Below, piece after piece: positions 19,950 through 32,985 of a stretch of DNA of 64,000 nucleotides; position 1 is the stretch's first letter; each line of letters starts with the position of its first letter. A program made the translations under genes and the position numbers. Under the pieces are notes generated by a model that did not search any database, was not told the origin of the DNA, and saw nothing but the letters and a program-made list of their open reading frames with translations. The stretch spans positions 15,734,501-15,798,500 of the forward strand of contig CM042044.1 of the NCBI GenBank assembly GCA_023525975.1. Reading direction: 5' to 3'. This stretch comes from Smallanthus sonchifolius (Eukaryota; Streptophyta; Magnoliopsida; Asterales; Asteraceae).

Positions 19950-21722
19950 CTAATTATCGTCGCTGCTAGTTCGGCGTTCCCACATTCGACGCATTTCATC
20001 CATTTGTCGTTGCATTTCAAGCATTTGTTGAATATGCACACGACGTTCTTCATCTCGTTGGGCTTCACGTTGTTGTTGATCTTGGACTTGTTGTTGAAGT
20101 TGAGTTACACGCTCATCCACTTCTTGCTAATGTGGTTGTGGAGAGGGGGTACTGAACAAATCTGGTGTGGGATTACTCACCACACGACCAACACCCCCGA
20201 TATGGCCACGCCGATGACCCAATGCACGCTCCATGCATGCAATCTCATCGACAGCAGACGAGTCACCACCAGACTCAGCAGAGGATCTTGTATACTCGTC
20301 TTGGATTCGGGCCTGCATTAAACAATGTAATAAACAATCACTTAACTATTTTACTAAAATTCGACAGCATAACTGCTGTAAAATGGATAACCAACCTGTT
20401 AAACTATAAGTTATAAACGACCCAAATTCACAAATTCCAATCAACCAACACTAATAACAACAAATACTAATAATACTAGCAAAAATATTCAACAATTGGG
20501 CTCGAGTTGGATGTTCTAAGTCTATTAAAGCGTGTTTGAGTCATTTTGACCCGTTTAAAGTTACAGTTGTATGTTCTAAGTTTATTAAAGTGTGTTTGGG
20601 TCATTTTGACCCGTTTAAAGTTAAAGCTGGATATTTTAAGTCTCTAAAAGTGTGTTTGGGTCATTTTGACCCGTTTTAAGTTACAGTTGGATGTTCTAAA
20701 TCTAGTAAGTCTAACAACAAAATCATTTGATTTACATAATCTGATGATGCATTCGCGTTGGCCCAACCGGTCCATTCTTTATAATGGGTCGATTTAAACA
20801 CATCAATTGGGCCGGTACCCTGTGAAAAACAAAAAGAATATCACTAAGAATTAATAAGCATGTTTATATAATACTAATACTTGTATTTTCATACCTCCAT
20901 GTGTCGGCACTGGGCGTATGATTTGCTGCCATGGTAACTTGGGTAACGTTGTTTTGATCGATTTTGTTTGTTCTTCGTCGAGCGGTTTTTATAGCTCGCA
21001 TCTAAAAACAGCTCATTAATCAAAGTCTCCCAAGTTTCTTGATCAACATCTTCTGGTGGATTATTCATCGCCGCCTCCACATCATCGTATCCCCCATTCT
21101 CTACGAAGTGAACTTTCAACACGTTCTTGTGATCTTTATACGCCCTCTGACACTCGGCGGTGATTCCGAGTTCAACGCCTCGCCACTTATCAGTGTTTCT
21201 CCAGGAGTCCAGATCAAAATAATCCTACAAATGGAAAGTAATTATAAATGTAATAGTTATGAAATTATAAGTAATTATAAAACATCTATACTTACTATAA
21301 GAGTGGGATATACGGCCCGTTTCTTGTCAATTGGAACCTTAGCCCAATTAGGATAATATGGCGGAACAACATTTTCAACCTCCAACGAGATAGCACGGAT
21401 AAAATCCGTAGCGTTAGGACCCACAAACTTGTACCCCCCGGTATGAAGTTCCATCAATGGGAAGAGGCTTCCTCCCATTTTGCTCAAATTTCTTATACAA
21501 TTTTAGGTTTTTGCCTTTAGATCGTCTTTTTTGAGAGGAACTACCTACATTGACACATGACATTCAAAAGTTAGGTAATTATAAAGACATCTATTAAACT
21601 ATAACAAGTAATTTACCACCGGATCCAGTTGCACAACCCGAGTCGAAGTGATACGGACCACCATCTTCACCATCTCCACCGTCTCCACCATCTCCACCGT
21701 GTGATTGCGCCATTGTTGCCAT
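19950..21722 (-). pseudogene. TNPA-like CACTA protein gene, copy 2
   Basis: Same five-exon structure and the same two lesions as copy 1 (frame mismatch at the G6 run near 21435, TAG near 20127). Confidence 0.8.
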
Positions 21723-21801
21723 TTTTCCTACAACAAAATTTATTAGTAAGCACAAATAATTATTAATTAACAAAGACAAATAGTACATTTTTAACATACA
21801 T

Positions 21802-22569
21802 TCAATCAGAATCATCACTAAAATAACGTGTGTCAACAACATCATCATCTTCTTCATCGTCGTCATTTAGTTCGTCTTCATCATCTGAATTGTATGCATC
21901 TTCTTCATCATCATTAATAAAACTTTCATCGAGATCAATCGAGACAACATGACTTGGGTCACCACCCTCATTTAAAGTTGTACGCATAGGCAAGTAGCCT
22001 AAGTCGACAACCAAGTTACCAAAAAATGATTGAGTTTCTCGTGTAATAGATTGACTATCAACATGGGGAATTGGAGTTTGGTCACCACCTACGTGACTTG
22101 ATTCACCACCTTCGCATCCGGTGTCCACAACCAAAGTATAATCATTTGATTGAGTGTCGTGCAATATATCTATCTCATTAACAATAGTAGGATGATCTCA
22201 AAGCTTCTGATGGTGAACGTCCTCAACAACCCTCCATTGGCCAGTGGTTCGAGAAAGATCTCGAAGATAGAACACTTGTTTAGCCTGTGTGGCTAATATA
22301 TATTGGACATCATCATACCATTCTTTGCCAACATACCAATCACGGCCAATGTCAATTATAGTAGTATTGTTTTGCTTAATTAATCTTTTACCTCTCGTGT
22401 GGAACCATTTACAACGAAATAGTACAACCGAGTAACCATCTATGTAGTTCAACTCTATGATCTCTTCTAGTTGACCATAAAATGGAGTATCGTCTAAGCT
22501 TAAAATCCTTAAAAAATGGTTAAATCTTCCTCTAAGCTTGAAATCCTTCAAAAATGGTTAAATCTTCAA
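21802..22569 (-). pseudogene. TNP2-type DUF4216 fragment, copy 2
   Basis: Same DUF4216 region and acidic tail, with the same TGA near 22195. Confidence 0.8.
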
Positions 22570-23811
22570 ACACCTAACAAAAACCAAAGAAAGTAAGCAA
22601 AAAATACCAAAATGTTGATTTTTTTGTTAAGATTGAATAATATATGTTAACTCACCTCAAAACCGAAGAGATTGGTGAATATTGCTCCACAAAATACCCA
22701 AAAACACGAAAAATCGCCGGAGAGAGAGATAGAGGCGTTTTGGAGGGTTTTTTGGGTGAAATGAGAAGCAGAAAGTTGTATTCTGTGTTAATTCGCGCTG
22801 AGACCTATACCGAAGACATGTCGTCTGTATAGGCTATAATGTCGGCATTGTAGGTTGCCTGTACCGACGACATGTCGTCGGTATAGGCTTCGTAGGGTTT
22901 TGACCAGTCAATAAAGTAAAAAAAGCCTATACCAACGACATGTTGTCGGTATAGGCCATTTTATAATTTTTTTAATTAAACAAAAAAAAAAATTTGACCG
23001 ACGAAAACATTATTATATTAAAAAAAACAAAAATAAAATCAAAATAACCCTATACATAGGTTTTCCCCAATAATTCATTGGGCGCCATTTTCCCCCCATA
23101 TGGCTCAACCCTGTACCGACGACATGTCGTCGGTATAGGGTGTCCCTGTCAAAATTTTGGTTTTGACCTATACCGACGACATGTCGTCGGTATAGGGTGA
23201 CCTATGCCGACGACAATTGTCGTCGGTATAGGCGGCGTCGGCACAGGGTCTTTTTCTTGTAGTGTCACCCGTTTTTGTTTGTGATTAGAGAAGACGTGAC
23301 CAAGGTCATGTTGTTTATGGGTCAGGTGATCGACCCTAGTGTTGGTTGAAAGGGTAGTTGAAATCTCTAGTATCATGAATAAATTTTCTTTTGTTTATTA
23401 CACCCTTGGTTAAGCCACTTCTTTTCGTGTTTGCTATGGATTTTTGAGTAAAACTATTACATCTTGAGCCATTTAATTCAAATTCAAGCTATTTATTTGT
23501 TATGTTTTGTCATGTTCTTTGCTTTCATATCTCAATTAGTTTTACTTGATAAAAAGTGGGAACACCAAATATCAAGTCGTGTTTGAATTAAAAATACCAG
23601 TTTAAGTTGTAAAAGTTATTTAAATAATTATTATTCATTTGGTTTATTGGTATTTTAGAGCAAATATATATATAAAAAAAATAGTTGAGATCGAGTACTA
23701 AAAATTTTAGAAAATATTTTGTGCAACTCTTGATTGCTTTGCCTTATTGTTGACCAAAACAAGAAAGAACGATTTTTTTTTCTTTTTGTTGCAGATTTGA
23801 TAAAGTCAAAA

Positions 23812-24220
23812 TCTATACTATATAATAAATAAAGGTTTTAGAGAGACATTTGTCATTCTCTTATGCTATGTAATAATTTTTTTCACGTCTCTCTCTCCTA
23901 TTAATTATACAAATTTTCTTTAATTATTTTTTTTTTAATTTTTTTGTTTCACGTCTTTTTCTCCTATTAAATAACAATGATTTCTATAACTAATTTTATA
24001 AAAAAAATTTTATTTAAAAAAATAGGTTTGTTTATAAAACATTTTTAGAAATTAAATATTTTTTCATTTTTTTATAAAAGGTTTTTAAAAAATAAATATA
24101 TAACGTTTCTAAAATTTGTTTAAAAAACTTTATAATATGTCATAAATATGTAAATTTTTATTACTAAGTTTATAACATTGTATTTATTCAACTCGTATAA
24201 TACACGGGGTTTTAACCTAG
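23812..24220 (+). mobile_element. Short non-autonomous Helitron, copy 2
   Basis: Same element as at 4360-4768: TC start, hairpin, CTAG end. Confidence 0.75.
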
Positions 24221-24316
24221 TAAAAAAATAAACAAAGAAACTAACTTGAAAAAGAACTAGTATGAGAATTCCCTATTGAAAAGAACTTACTGTTTAGAAG
24301 AAACTAAGTTGAAAAG

Positions 24317-25872
24317 ATGGGAGATTATGAAAATAAAAACAAAAGCATGGTAACATATAAAGAAGTCGGTCCATCCTTGTCTAGTTTTCAATGCCCGTTG
24401 TTAAGAAACACAAATTATTTAATATGGACACTCATAATGAAAGTTATATTGGAGGCTAAATGGAGTCCGTGAAATAACAGAGAGAAACATTTCCGCAGAA
24501 GTAGATATAAAAACAGACAAAACTGCATTGGCTTATCTATATGAAGGTTTGCTTGAAGGCCTTACACTATAATTTGCAGGCTGTAAAACCTGGAAGGAAG
24601 CCTGGGATACACTAAAGACTAGGTTCATTGGAGTTGGAGAAGTGTAGCAGGCATGATTAGAGTCGGTCAAATATGAGTTTGACAAACTCTAAATGAGAGA
24701 AGATAAAATGATAGATTCCCTCACTGCAAAAATGATAAACATTGTCATTAGAGCTACTACATGTGGATCAACATGTTGAAAATAATCTCTACAATTTTCT
24801 AATCTATATATTTTGTTTGTGTGTTTGTTTCATGAAATAGATTGGGCTATTGGACCTGTCAGATAGAGTTTGGATTGGGCTTAACTTAGATATGGGCTTG
24901 TGGTCTTTCCACATGGGCTTACCCGTTAGAACTTGGTTTTATTATCAGATCACCATCTTCATTTAGGTTTTTGAACCCCTTTTGCCATATATTCATTCAT
25001 ATGGAGTATAGAGCACCTCTCGAGGTCTTTGTCATCTTTGTCTTCTCTATCTAGTCATCAAGGCAGCAAGGCGCCATAGTCTTCGTGTTCTATCCGGTCA
25101 AGGCTATCATCTCTCTAGTTCTTTCTAAAAGCTTCATCTTGTTCATGTTAGGGTTTCATTATTTGTAATGATGAAATCTGATCTTTGTTGAGCTTGAATT
25201 CTGCAAATATAGTTCATCTTTTAGATGTGCAGTTTCTGTATTATTTTATTAAGTTCGTATATTTGTTGATATTCAGATCTGACAGATTTCTGTTTTTGGG
25301 TGTAAAACATTTGGTTTGGGAATAAGAGTTTGATTTCATATTTTTGACACAACATTTGAACAACCAACCTTAGTGCGAAAACTTCATACCAGAAAGCTTT
25401 GTTCAAATAGTAGCATCAGTTGAACAATTTGTTGATTTAAGCAAAATTACTCTAGACGCAACTACTACAAGACTAAAGACTTATGAAGAAAGAATAAAGT
25501 TCAAGAAAGATAGCCTAGTTGACAACAAAGAAATCATCACTACACACATCATTATAACGATTCCAATAAAGGAAAACGTTTTGGAAGACACGGGCAACAT
25601 AAGTTTAACACATCTCAAAGAAATTGACGTATGACAAAATTCAGACAAGAACAAGGAAAGAAGGAAATGTGTCGCAAGAAATATAATATTGATTATGATA
25701 GTAGAAAGAGATAACCAAAGAATCCAAAACAAATTTGTGGTTGATATAAGTAAAGTAAGATATTATAATTGCAATATTTATGAAGACTATGCCTAAGATT
25801 GCCCTGAACCAAACCACGGAAAATAAGAATCAAATCTCGTGCAAGAAGATGAGGAACAACCCACCTAATGGT
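24317..25872 (+). pseudogene. Ty1/copia gag fragment, copy 2
   Basis: Same relic as at 4865-6420, with the solo LTR at 24774-25349. Confidence 0.77.
24774..25349 (+). mobile_element. Solo LTR in gag, copy 2
   Basis: TG..CA element of 576 bp with the CAACA duplication on both sides. Confidence 0.87.
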
Positions 25873-26667
25873 ACAAGCCGAAGATGGTAATACTCAAAAG
25901 ATATGTGGGGATATCGAAGAATTTGTTTGTGTTAAAGACTAATGGGTTGGCCCGGGCAAAACGTCGAGCATCAACGAGACTATTTTAGAGAAGGCAATCT
26001 AACACGAACTGTCTTAAACACTGATTATATTTGGGTACTATTATTATTATTATAACTATGTAAATATTTAGTAATTATATACTTAAACATTTAAATAATT
26101 ATTAATAATTAACATCCAATATTTTAGCTTCATTTCATTTCCACGATAATTGAATATCCACAGTTTCAACTTCAGTTCGTGACTTAATTTAAGCCGTAAA
26201 ACCTTAACCGTTATTTCCCGTTTGGTCGGTGGTCATTCCGACCAATCTAGCGGGTTTGGTGTGAAGATTTTTAAAACGATAGTTAACGGTATGTTTATAA
26301 AATTTTATATTTTTAATTATTATATACTCCTCTAACATCCCAAAATTTTAAAAGAAGTCCAAACAACTTGATTTAAAGAAACCAAATTTTAAATAATATC
26401 TGCTTTTGATCGAGTATGGTCAATTAAGATAAAAGGAAACGAAGTTTTAAATAATATTAAAAGATAAGATTAAAAGATTGATTTTATTTGAATGAGTAGG
26501 GTTTTTAACTTAAAGATACCAAATATTTACAATCTCGTCTTTCTCCGATTCGTCTGCATAATTTCTTCTTCTTCTTCTTGGCTGTTTACGTACAACAATG
26601 GCTCCTATTCCGCCTTTCCACCTTCATCCTCATACCTATCCTTCTGGTTTTCCTCCCGAAAGCTTCG

Positions 26668-28077
26668 ATGCACCTTCAACAATCAATCAGCAACCAAACC
26701 CTCGTCTCAACCACACTCGCGTCCCACATTCTCTCTAAGAAATTCCCCGACTCCAACATCGTTTTCTGTCCCCTTTCCATCCAAGCCACCCTGAGCCTAG
26801 TATCCGCCGGTTCCAAATGCCAAACGCTCGACGAAATCCTCAGTTTCCTGAAAACGAGCACATCGTTTTCTTGGTGAGGGTCTATATTGGAATTAGGGGT
26901 CCTTATCATTAATATTTATTTATTTTATTTTTTGAACGGCGTGGGGGCTCAACTGTCACGTCCCAACAAGGGAGGCTCGTACATCAGTCTACCCATACAA
27001 CCTCCAATGAATTCGAATTTGCAGAGGGTGTTCCTAGTTTTTATGAAATGCACCTTACAAGATTCGAATTCATGACCTTAAAAGAGGGGAAACCCTTTGA
27101 GAAAACCCCCTGACCACCAAGGCAGAACCTTTATGGCTATTTTTTTTTTAACGGAAAATTTCTTTACTTGGTTTATAATGGTTTTGGATTTCTCATAACC
27201 AATTAGTATCAAAGGTATACAACTTTCTTTTTTATTTAGCTAACATATTATTAATTGATTAATGAAGATGGTTGAGGTAGTCAATGAAGTGAATTTATGG
27301 GCCGAAAAGCAAACAAATGGCCTTATCAATCAAGTCCTTCAACATAATGCAGTTGACAGTTTAACTCGGCTTATCTTGGCAAATGCCGTCTACTTCAAGG
27401 GAGCATGGAATCAGAAGTTTAACCGGAAAATGACAAAAGAATCTGACTTCCACCTCCTTGATGGAAACAAAGTTAAGGTTCCATTCATGACCAACATGGA
27501 AAAACAATTGGTGCGTAAATATGATGATTTCACAGTATTAGGTCTTCCCTATTTACAAGGTCAAGATAAACGCGAGTTCACAATGTACTTTTTCCTCCCA
27601 GATGCAAAGGACGGTCTTCAATCTCTGGTGGAGAAAATCGGTTCGACATCTGACTTTTTTGACCGTCACATTCCACGCCAAGAAGTAGAAGTCGAGCGGT
27701 TTTTGATACCAAAATTTAAGATCTCATTCGGGTTTGAGGCTTCTGATATGTTGAAGGAACTAGGGCTTGTATTGCCTTTCAGTGATGGTTGTGATTTTAC
27801 CGAAATGGTTGACTTAACTGTTGATGAAAGCCTTTATGTTTCGGGCATTTACCATAAATCTTATATGGAAGTGAACGAAGAAGGTACAGAAGCTTCCTCG
27901 GTTTCTGCAGCATATATGACGAATTCATCAATGACTGATGATGAGGTTGATTTTGTGGCAGATCACCCGTTCTTGTTTGTGATTAGAGAAGATGTGACTG
28001 GGGTTGTGTTGTTTATGGGACAAGTGATTGAATGCCTTGTCTTTTGTTTATTGATTTTTTTAAAAAAATGGTTTTAG
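26668..28077 (+). pseudogene. Serpin A, copy 2
   Basis: Exon 1 is 26668-26877 and exon 2 is 27262-28077. The 271-codon exon 2 frame is identical in sequence to copies 1 and 3, including the Ser-Ser loop and hydrophobic tail. Upstream ORF at 26598-26738. Confidence 0.85.
26878..27261 (-). mobile_element. SINE-like insertion in serpin A, copy 2
   Basis: Same insertion as at 7426-7809. Confidence 0.33.
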
Positions 28078-28900
28078 AAGTAAAACTATTACATCTTGAG
28101 CCATTTAATTCAAATTCAAGCTATTGATTTGTTATGTTTTGTCATGTTCTTTGCTTTCATATCCTAATTAGTTTTACTTGATAAAAAATGGAAACACATT
28201 CATTAGGTCGTGTGTGAATCTAAAATACCAGTTTAAGTTGTAAAAGTTATTTAAATAATTTTTATTCATTTGGTTTATTGGTCTTTTAGAGCATATATAT
28301 AAACGAGATTAGTTGAGATCGAGTACTTATGTGGTTTGTGAGCATTTATGTGTTTTGTGGTAAGTAATCAGAAAGAAAAGGGATATGGGAGTTTATATGG
28401 GAAATTAATAAACCATAAAAGATCAAAAATACTTCCACATGTGTTTTTAACTTATACATTCGTATGAAAGATGATCAAACTTATTTTATGGGTTTAAGAA
28501 CAGTTGAACGAGTTGAGGTGAAGATAAATTGAGGACATTAAGCTCGAATCCTCTCTTATGTATATAATCATGACCGAATAATAGATGATTTTTGGTAACC
28601 AGAGATGAATTTGTCATGTTTGTGAAATTAAGAACGAGGTCACTTAATTGCAACTAGTTTTATACCTATCCGTTGTTCGGGTAGTTCAATGTAATAAAAT
28701 AAAAAACTGAACCAAATTGTCTATTCAAAAAGTTTCTTAGTAAGTAACTGGAAATTAACAAACGTAAGACAAAAAGTCCTTCAAATTAATAAATATGGCG
28801 GATCTACGCGTTAAATCTATCTACTCCATTTTTAGTCAATAGCTCCATTACAATTCATGCAGTTCAAGAATATTTGTGTGTATTTAACCATGTTTTATAG

Positions 28901-29166
28901 ATGCCCTAAATTAAATCTTGATGGCCATAAGGATAAGAATTTGACGATCCACTTCCTTTTAAAGTGGCATCCAGTTTGGAACTCAGTCTCTGTTGCTGGA
29001 TTAGTTGTTAATATAGTTTGCCCTTTTGAAGGTATACCACCAAGTAAAATATAAATTACTAATCTCAACAATTAGTTTAAATGAAAGTGAACATATGATA
29101 AACTAACTTCTTTTTAACCTTAGGTGATTTTCTTAAAGAAAGAAGGATGTCTGAAGCCATAATATG
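28901..29166 (+). pseudogene. Unidentified two-exon gene fragment, copy 2
   Basis: Exon-like blocks at 28901-29031 and 29124-29166, the same as copy 1. Confidence 0.48.
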
Positions 29167-30041
29167 TGATATCGAATCCACGTTAATACTCAAATGACTC
29201 AGTAACATATGATAAAAAACAAAGTCTCTTAAACAACAAACCCTAATCCCCTATTTATACTAAATAATTAATAGATTAAATAGATAACAAGGTATCCTAA
29301 AAACTGGAAACAAATAATTTTAAATAGCTAAAAAATATCTGAGTTTTTAACTTTCTCCCCACTCCAAGCTTTCTCCATACGGGTCGGCCATTAAATGGTT
29401 TGCATGCTCCCGTTTCATACTCCCTTCTTGAAAAAGACTCGCCCTCGAGTCTTGTAAAACATTCGAGTTCACAAATCATTACAACCCCGCTACGTAGTTC
29501 GACTATCTTATATCTCCACAAATCTGTTTTTTTATAGATCGCCTCCATTGAAAGATACTCCTCCTTGTTAAAGCTTCAGTCCTGGACATGAAACCCTAGT
29601 TCGGTTTCCTTCAACGATTGCACTCCGCGAGTAGGGATAGATTCCTTTGTGTTCTCCCTACACCCGTGACAAACCATCCGTCTCCCATTCTTGTCTAAGA
29701 GGAAGTCTCGATCAATACCGACAGACGATTCCACGCCCCATGGCATATCTTGATCTCTGGACTCTCCTACTCGACTCATGGTTCCTGCGATGAATCATAA
29801 CTGGATTATGGTGAATCTGCAACAGGCAATCCGTCTCTTCCCCTGGGCACGTGAACACCAACGCTTCTGTCATTGTCTCTTCTGGTGAATCTACGAACAA
29901 GACGACGTTATTCTTCTCGCGGAGCCATTTAAAAAAACAAAGCTCTGATACCAAATGATACCGATAACGGAAGCAATCAAATGGCTCAAGAAACTCATAG
30001 TTTTATTCAAACGCTTTCCAAACCGAAAGCTTCGGTCGGTA
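29167..30041 (-). mobile_element. Short LTR retroelement 2 (truncated), copy 2
   Basis: 3' LTR at 29167-29417, primer site at 29942-29953, partial 5' LTR at 29956-30041, as in copy 1. Confidence 0.6.
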
Positions 30042-31046
30042 ACTTGGAATAATTTTTATCCAAAAATTTCCGGCCACCAGAGTTAATCAACCCACCATTC
30101 GCTATCACCTTGTGACCATCTTTGACCTCCGTATGCCCACATTCAACCACGGTAGGCACCTTCAAAAACTCATCAAAAATACTAGCAGAAGTTTTTGCAT
30201 ATTCTGCCATCCCTCGGTTCAGAGATTTCCCATTCAAACCCATAATTCTTTCTATTGCACCACGATCGGATTCGAACAAAAAATCAATCCCCTCCAACGG
30301 TTCGTCCCCTTGAAAGACAAATCCGTTCAACGCTTTTATAACCCATAAATAACCTTCTTTGGTCATATCTTCGTCTCCATAATCATCGAAACATGGAGGT
30401 GATGGATAGATATCGCTACAATCTCCAGGATACTCCTCCTTCCCACGGCTCTCATCCCCGATGAAAACTTCTGGGTTGGTTTCCTGAAACCTTGTGAACT
30501 GAACAAGACTCGATCGCTGCCTCTATCGGCGCTTGAGATGATGATTCAATCCACAAACAACCATTTGAATCAACCAAAGCTCTGATACCAAACTGACGCA
30601 GTTTAGAAGCGCAAGTAAAATGGCTCCAAATACTCATATGATTATATCAAAAGCTTGAACCAAAAAGGTTTTTAACCTTTCATCGTTTACACCATGTTTA
30701 ATCAACCTCAAAAAACAATAGTCCTTAGATCCCATTTTATAATTAGGAATCATAAATCAAATTGGAAACTAAATAAAAGATTAGGAAATTCAAATTCAAA
30801 TAAATAAAAGATATTGTAGTGATCTCTTCCAAATAAATTGTCAACTTCCATACAACTTTAACGAGTCTTCCACGGGTACGAGTTTGGTACGGTTTTGGGT
30901 TCACTTGAACCGGATCCTCGTGCATCATACTCCTCGTCTTAAAAAAAAACTCGTTCCCGAGTTTTGTATCCGGATCAAAGCCACATGGATCGAACGGAAA
31001 TGGATCAAAAGACTTACCACTACCTTGCTTTCCATTTAATGGCCCA
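30042..31046 (-). mobile_element. Short LTR retroelement 1 (partial), copy 2
   Basis: LTR at 30594-30927 and primer site at 30579-30590, as in copy 1. Confidence 0.8.
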
Positions 31047-31051
31047 ATTGT

Positions 31052-32882
31052 GTAATCGAGACAAGATTCATGGCTTACCCAGTTGTGACCTTTCCTGAGC
31101 AATAGAATCCTCTATCATGTAATCGAAATTAGCTAGCTTCGCGCCCACTATTTCCCCCAAAGCTTTTGTGGCTTCAACTTCTTGGTTCTCTAGAAACACA
31201 GTAACCGGATTAAGAAGGATCGACGGCTCTTCCTCCCTCCTAACCTCCGACTGACGTGGCTCCTCCAGCCTACCCAGGTCACAATTAAGATCAATAAAAA
31301 CCTCGGGGGCTTCCATAGTAGCCGTGACCGGAGTAACAAAATTCCTTTCAGTATCCTCAACTTTTTGCAGCCCCGGAATATTAAAATCCTCCCCGTTAGA
31401 ATTTGGGTCCTGTTCAGAACCAGGCTCATCTTCCAAGCCCAAAAGTGAATTCAACCCAAAGGGATAATTGGCTCTGGCCCGTTTTCCGTCTCTAATATTT
31501 TCGATGCTGCTTGAATATTGGGCATTAGGCCGGCCCAAATTAGTATATTTTTTACATTTCTTTCTTTTACAAACCTGGCTATTCCCAACCTTAAAGGACC
31601 CACTTTCTCCAATAAAGTTATCAAATGGGAATAAAATTCCCAGGAATAAAGACTCCATCATTGGTAACTTCCTTAAAAACCGTGCTTTGCATTAATGGAG
31701 AATGAATTCCAAAACCGTTGTTTCCACTTTCCAAAACTGTTCCGTGAATATCGCTCCGATCAAGATCACCGGCAATCGGTTCTAACTCCAGCGGATTACC
31801 AACTTCCGGTCGACCATCACCTTCTCCGACATCCAAGTTAGATTCATTATCTTCCTTAGAATCAAGATCCTCCTCCACTTCGATATTCAGATCCGCGTCC
31901 ACCCTATTATTGGTTTCGGATTAGATATCCGGTAACCAATCGCCCACCTCTCCCGAAACTCACACCCGATACCTATTATTTTGCCATTGTAATACCACCT
32001 CATCATCCAGCCTTCTCCCATCTCCGGTCATCACGCCTACATATTCAAAGGACAAATCGAATCGATTTCTGATCGGTTTGCTTTATGAACTACCTTACCA
32101 AAAACTCCACCAACCGAATCAATAACTTCATTTCTCTGAAGATGAAGAGGGATCCCTTGGATTTTTAACCAGACAAAACGTTCAAATTCAAGCATCTGGC
32201 CTTCCCATAAACTAATGCTGGAAAACCTTCCCAAGGCTTCTCTAGCCGAAACCATGAAGTCCTCTGCTTCCTTATTCTCTTTAAAAGAAATCAATACAGA
32301 CAACCCTCCAAGAAATTGCACCCTCTCAGCATGTCCACCAATTTCTTTAATGATGAGGTTAATTTTTTTCAAGGCCTCCAGATCAATCATAGTCGCAACG
32401 ATCGCTCTACCATGCACCCCATCAAACGCTCTCACCCCGTTTGCTACGGTCACCAACCGTCCACCCCCTTGACTGCCCTTGTTGCCCACCAAAGTATCTC
32501 TGAAAGTCCTTCCCTCTGCGTTGAACATTGCAGGTCCTTCCCTTCATCTAGCCTCCCCCATCCCGTCTCTTCTATTACCCTCCGGTCTTCTACCTGCATC
32601 CTCCGTATTCGTGCGAATCTCGCCGTCCTCCGGCACAAACCGGGCTACATTGCATTTCAGAACATGGTTCCCCAACCGAATATTACTGATTCTTCTACCT
32701 ATCTCAACGTTGTCTCTTACGTCAAGCAAAGTGACAAAACCAAAACGCCCACCATTTTTATCCCTTTTCCGAGCGATGAAAATGTCGTAAATCTCGCAAA
32801 ACTCCTGGATGTCCTGCCAGATCGTTACCACTGCAACGATCGGGTAAATTGCCGATAAAAAACTTAGTCAATCTTCGTTGGA
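31052..32882 (-). pseudogene. LINE ORF1 relic with RRM domain, copy 2
   Basis: Same as 11600-13430, with the same frameshift and TGA. Confidence 0.75.
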
Positions 32883-32985
32883 TGGTTTCCGGTATATGAT
32901 CTATAACTAATATAAACAAATTCATACAGAAAATAAAATAACATAATCAAATCTCATTATGTTCTAAACATTTATTTATATACAT

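Larger units (their letters stand above)
19492..23264 (-). mobile_element. CACTA transposon, defective, copy 2
   Basis: Same element as in copy 1, with the same missing left end, CACTA terminus at 23246-23264, and subterminal palindromes at 19524-19689 and 22804-23232. No difference from copy 1 was noticed. Confidence 0.9.
18434..23349 (+). pseudogene. Serpin B, disrupted by a CACTA element (spans copies 1 and 2)
   Basis: Exon 1 (18434-18709) encodes MALSSVAFQLQQSIRNQT, NVVFSPLSIHVALSLL and LGFLKANTTDDLNSLYT. It then departs from serpin after QLVS, missing about 50-60 residues. Exon 2 starts at 19181 (AG|GCG): AAEVANEVNAWAEKHTNGLI, NAAYFKGSWSQKF, FHLLDGNNVQVPFM, GLPYIHGEDERR. It ends at about 19491, where CACTA DNA begins. 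The gene resumes at 23266-23349 with HPFLFVIRED to VIDPSVG and a stop. The reactive loop and roughly 130 codons are deleted. Unlike serpin A, it keeps the canonical C-terminus. It is a clear pseudogene. Confidence 0.92.
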
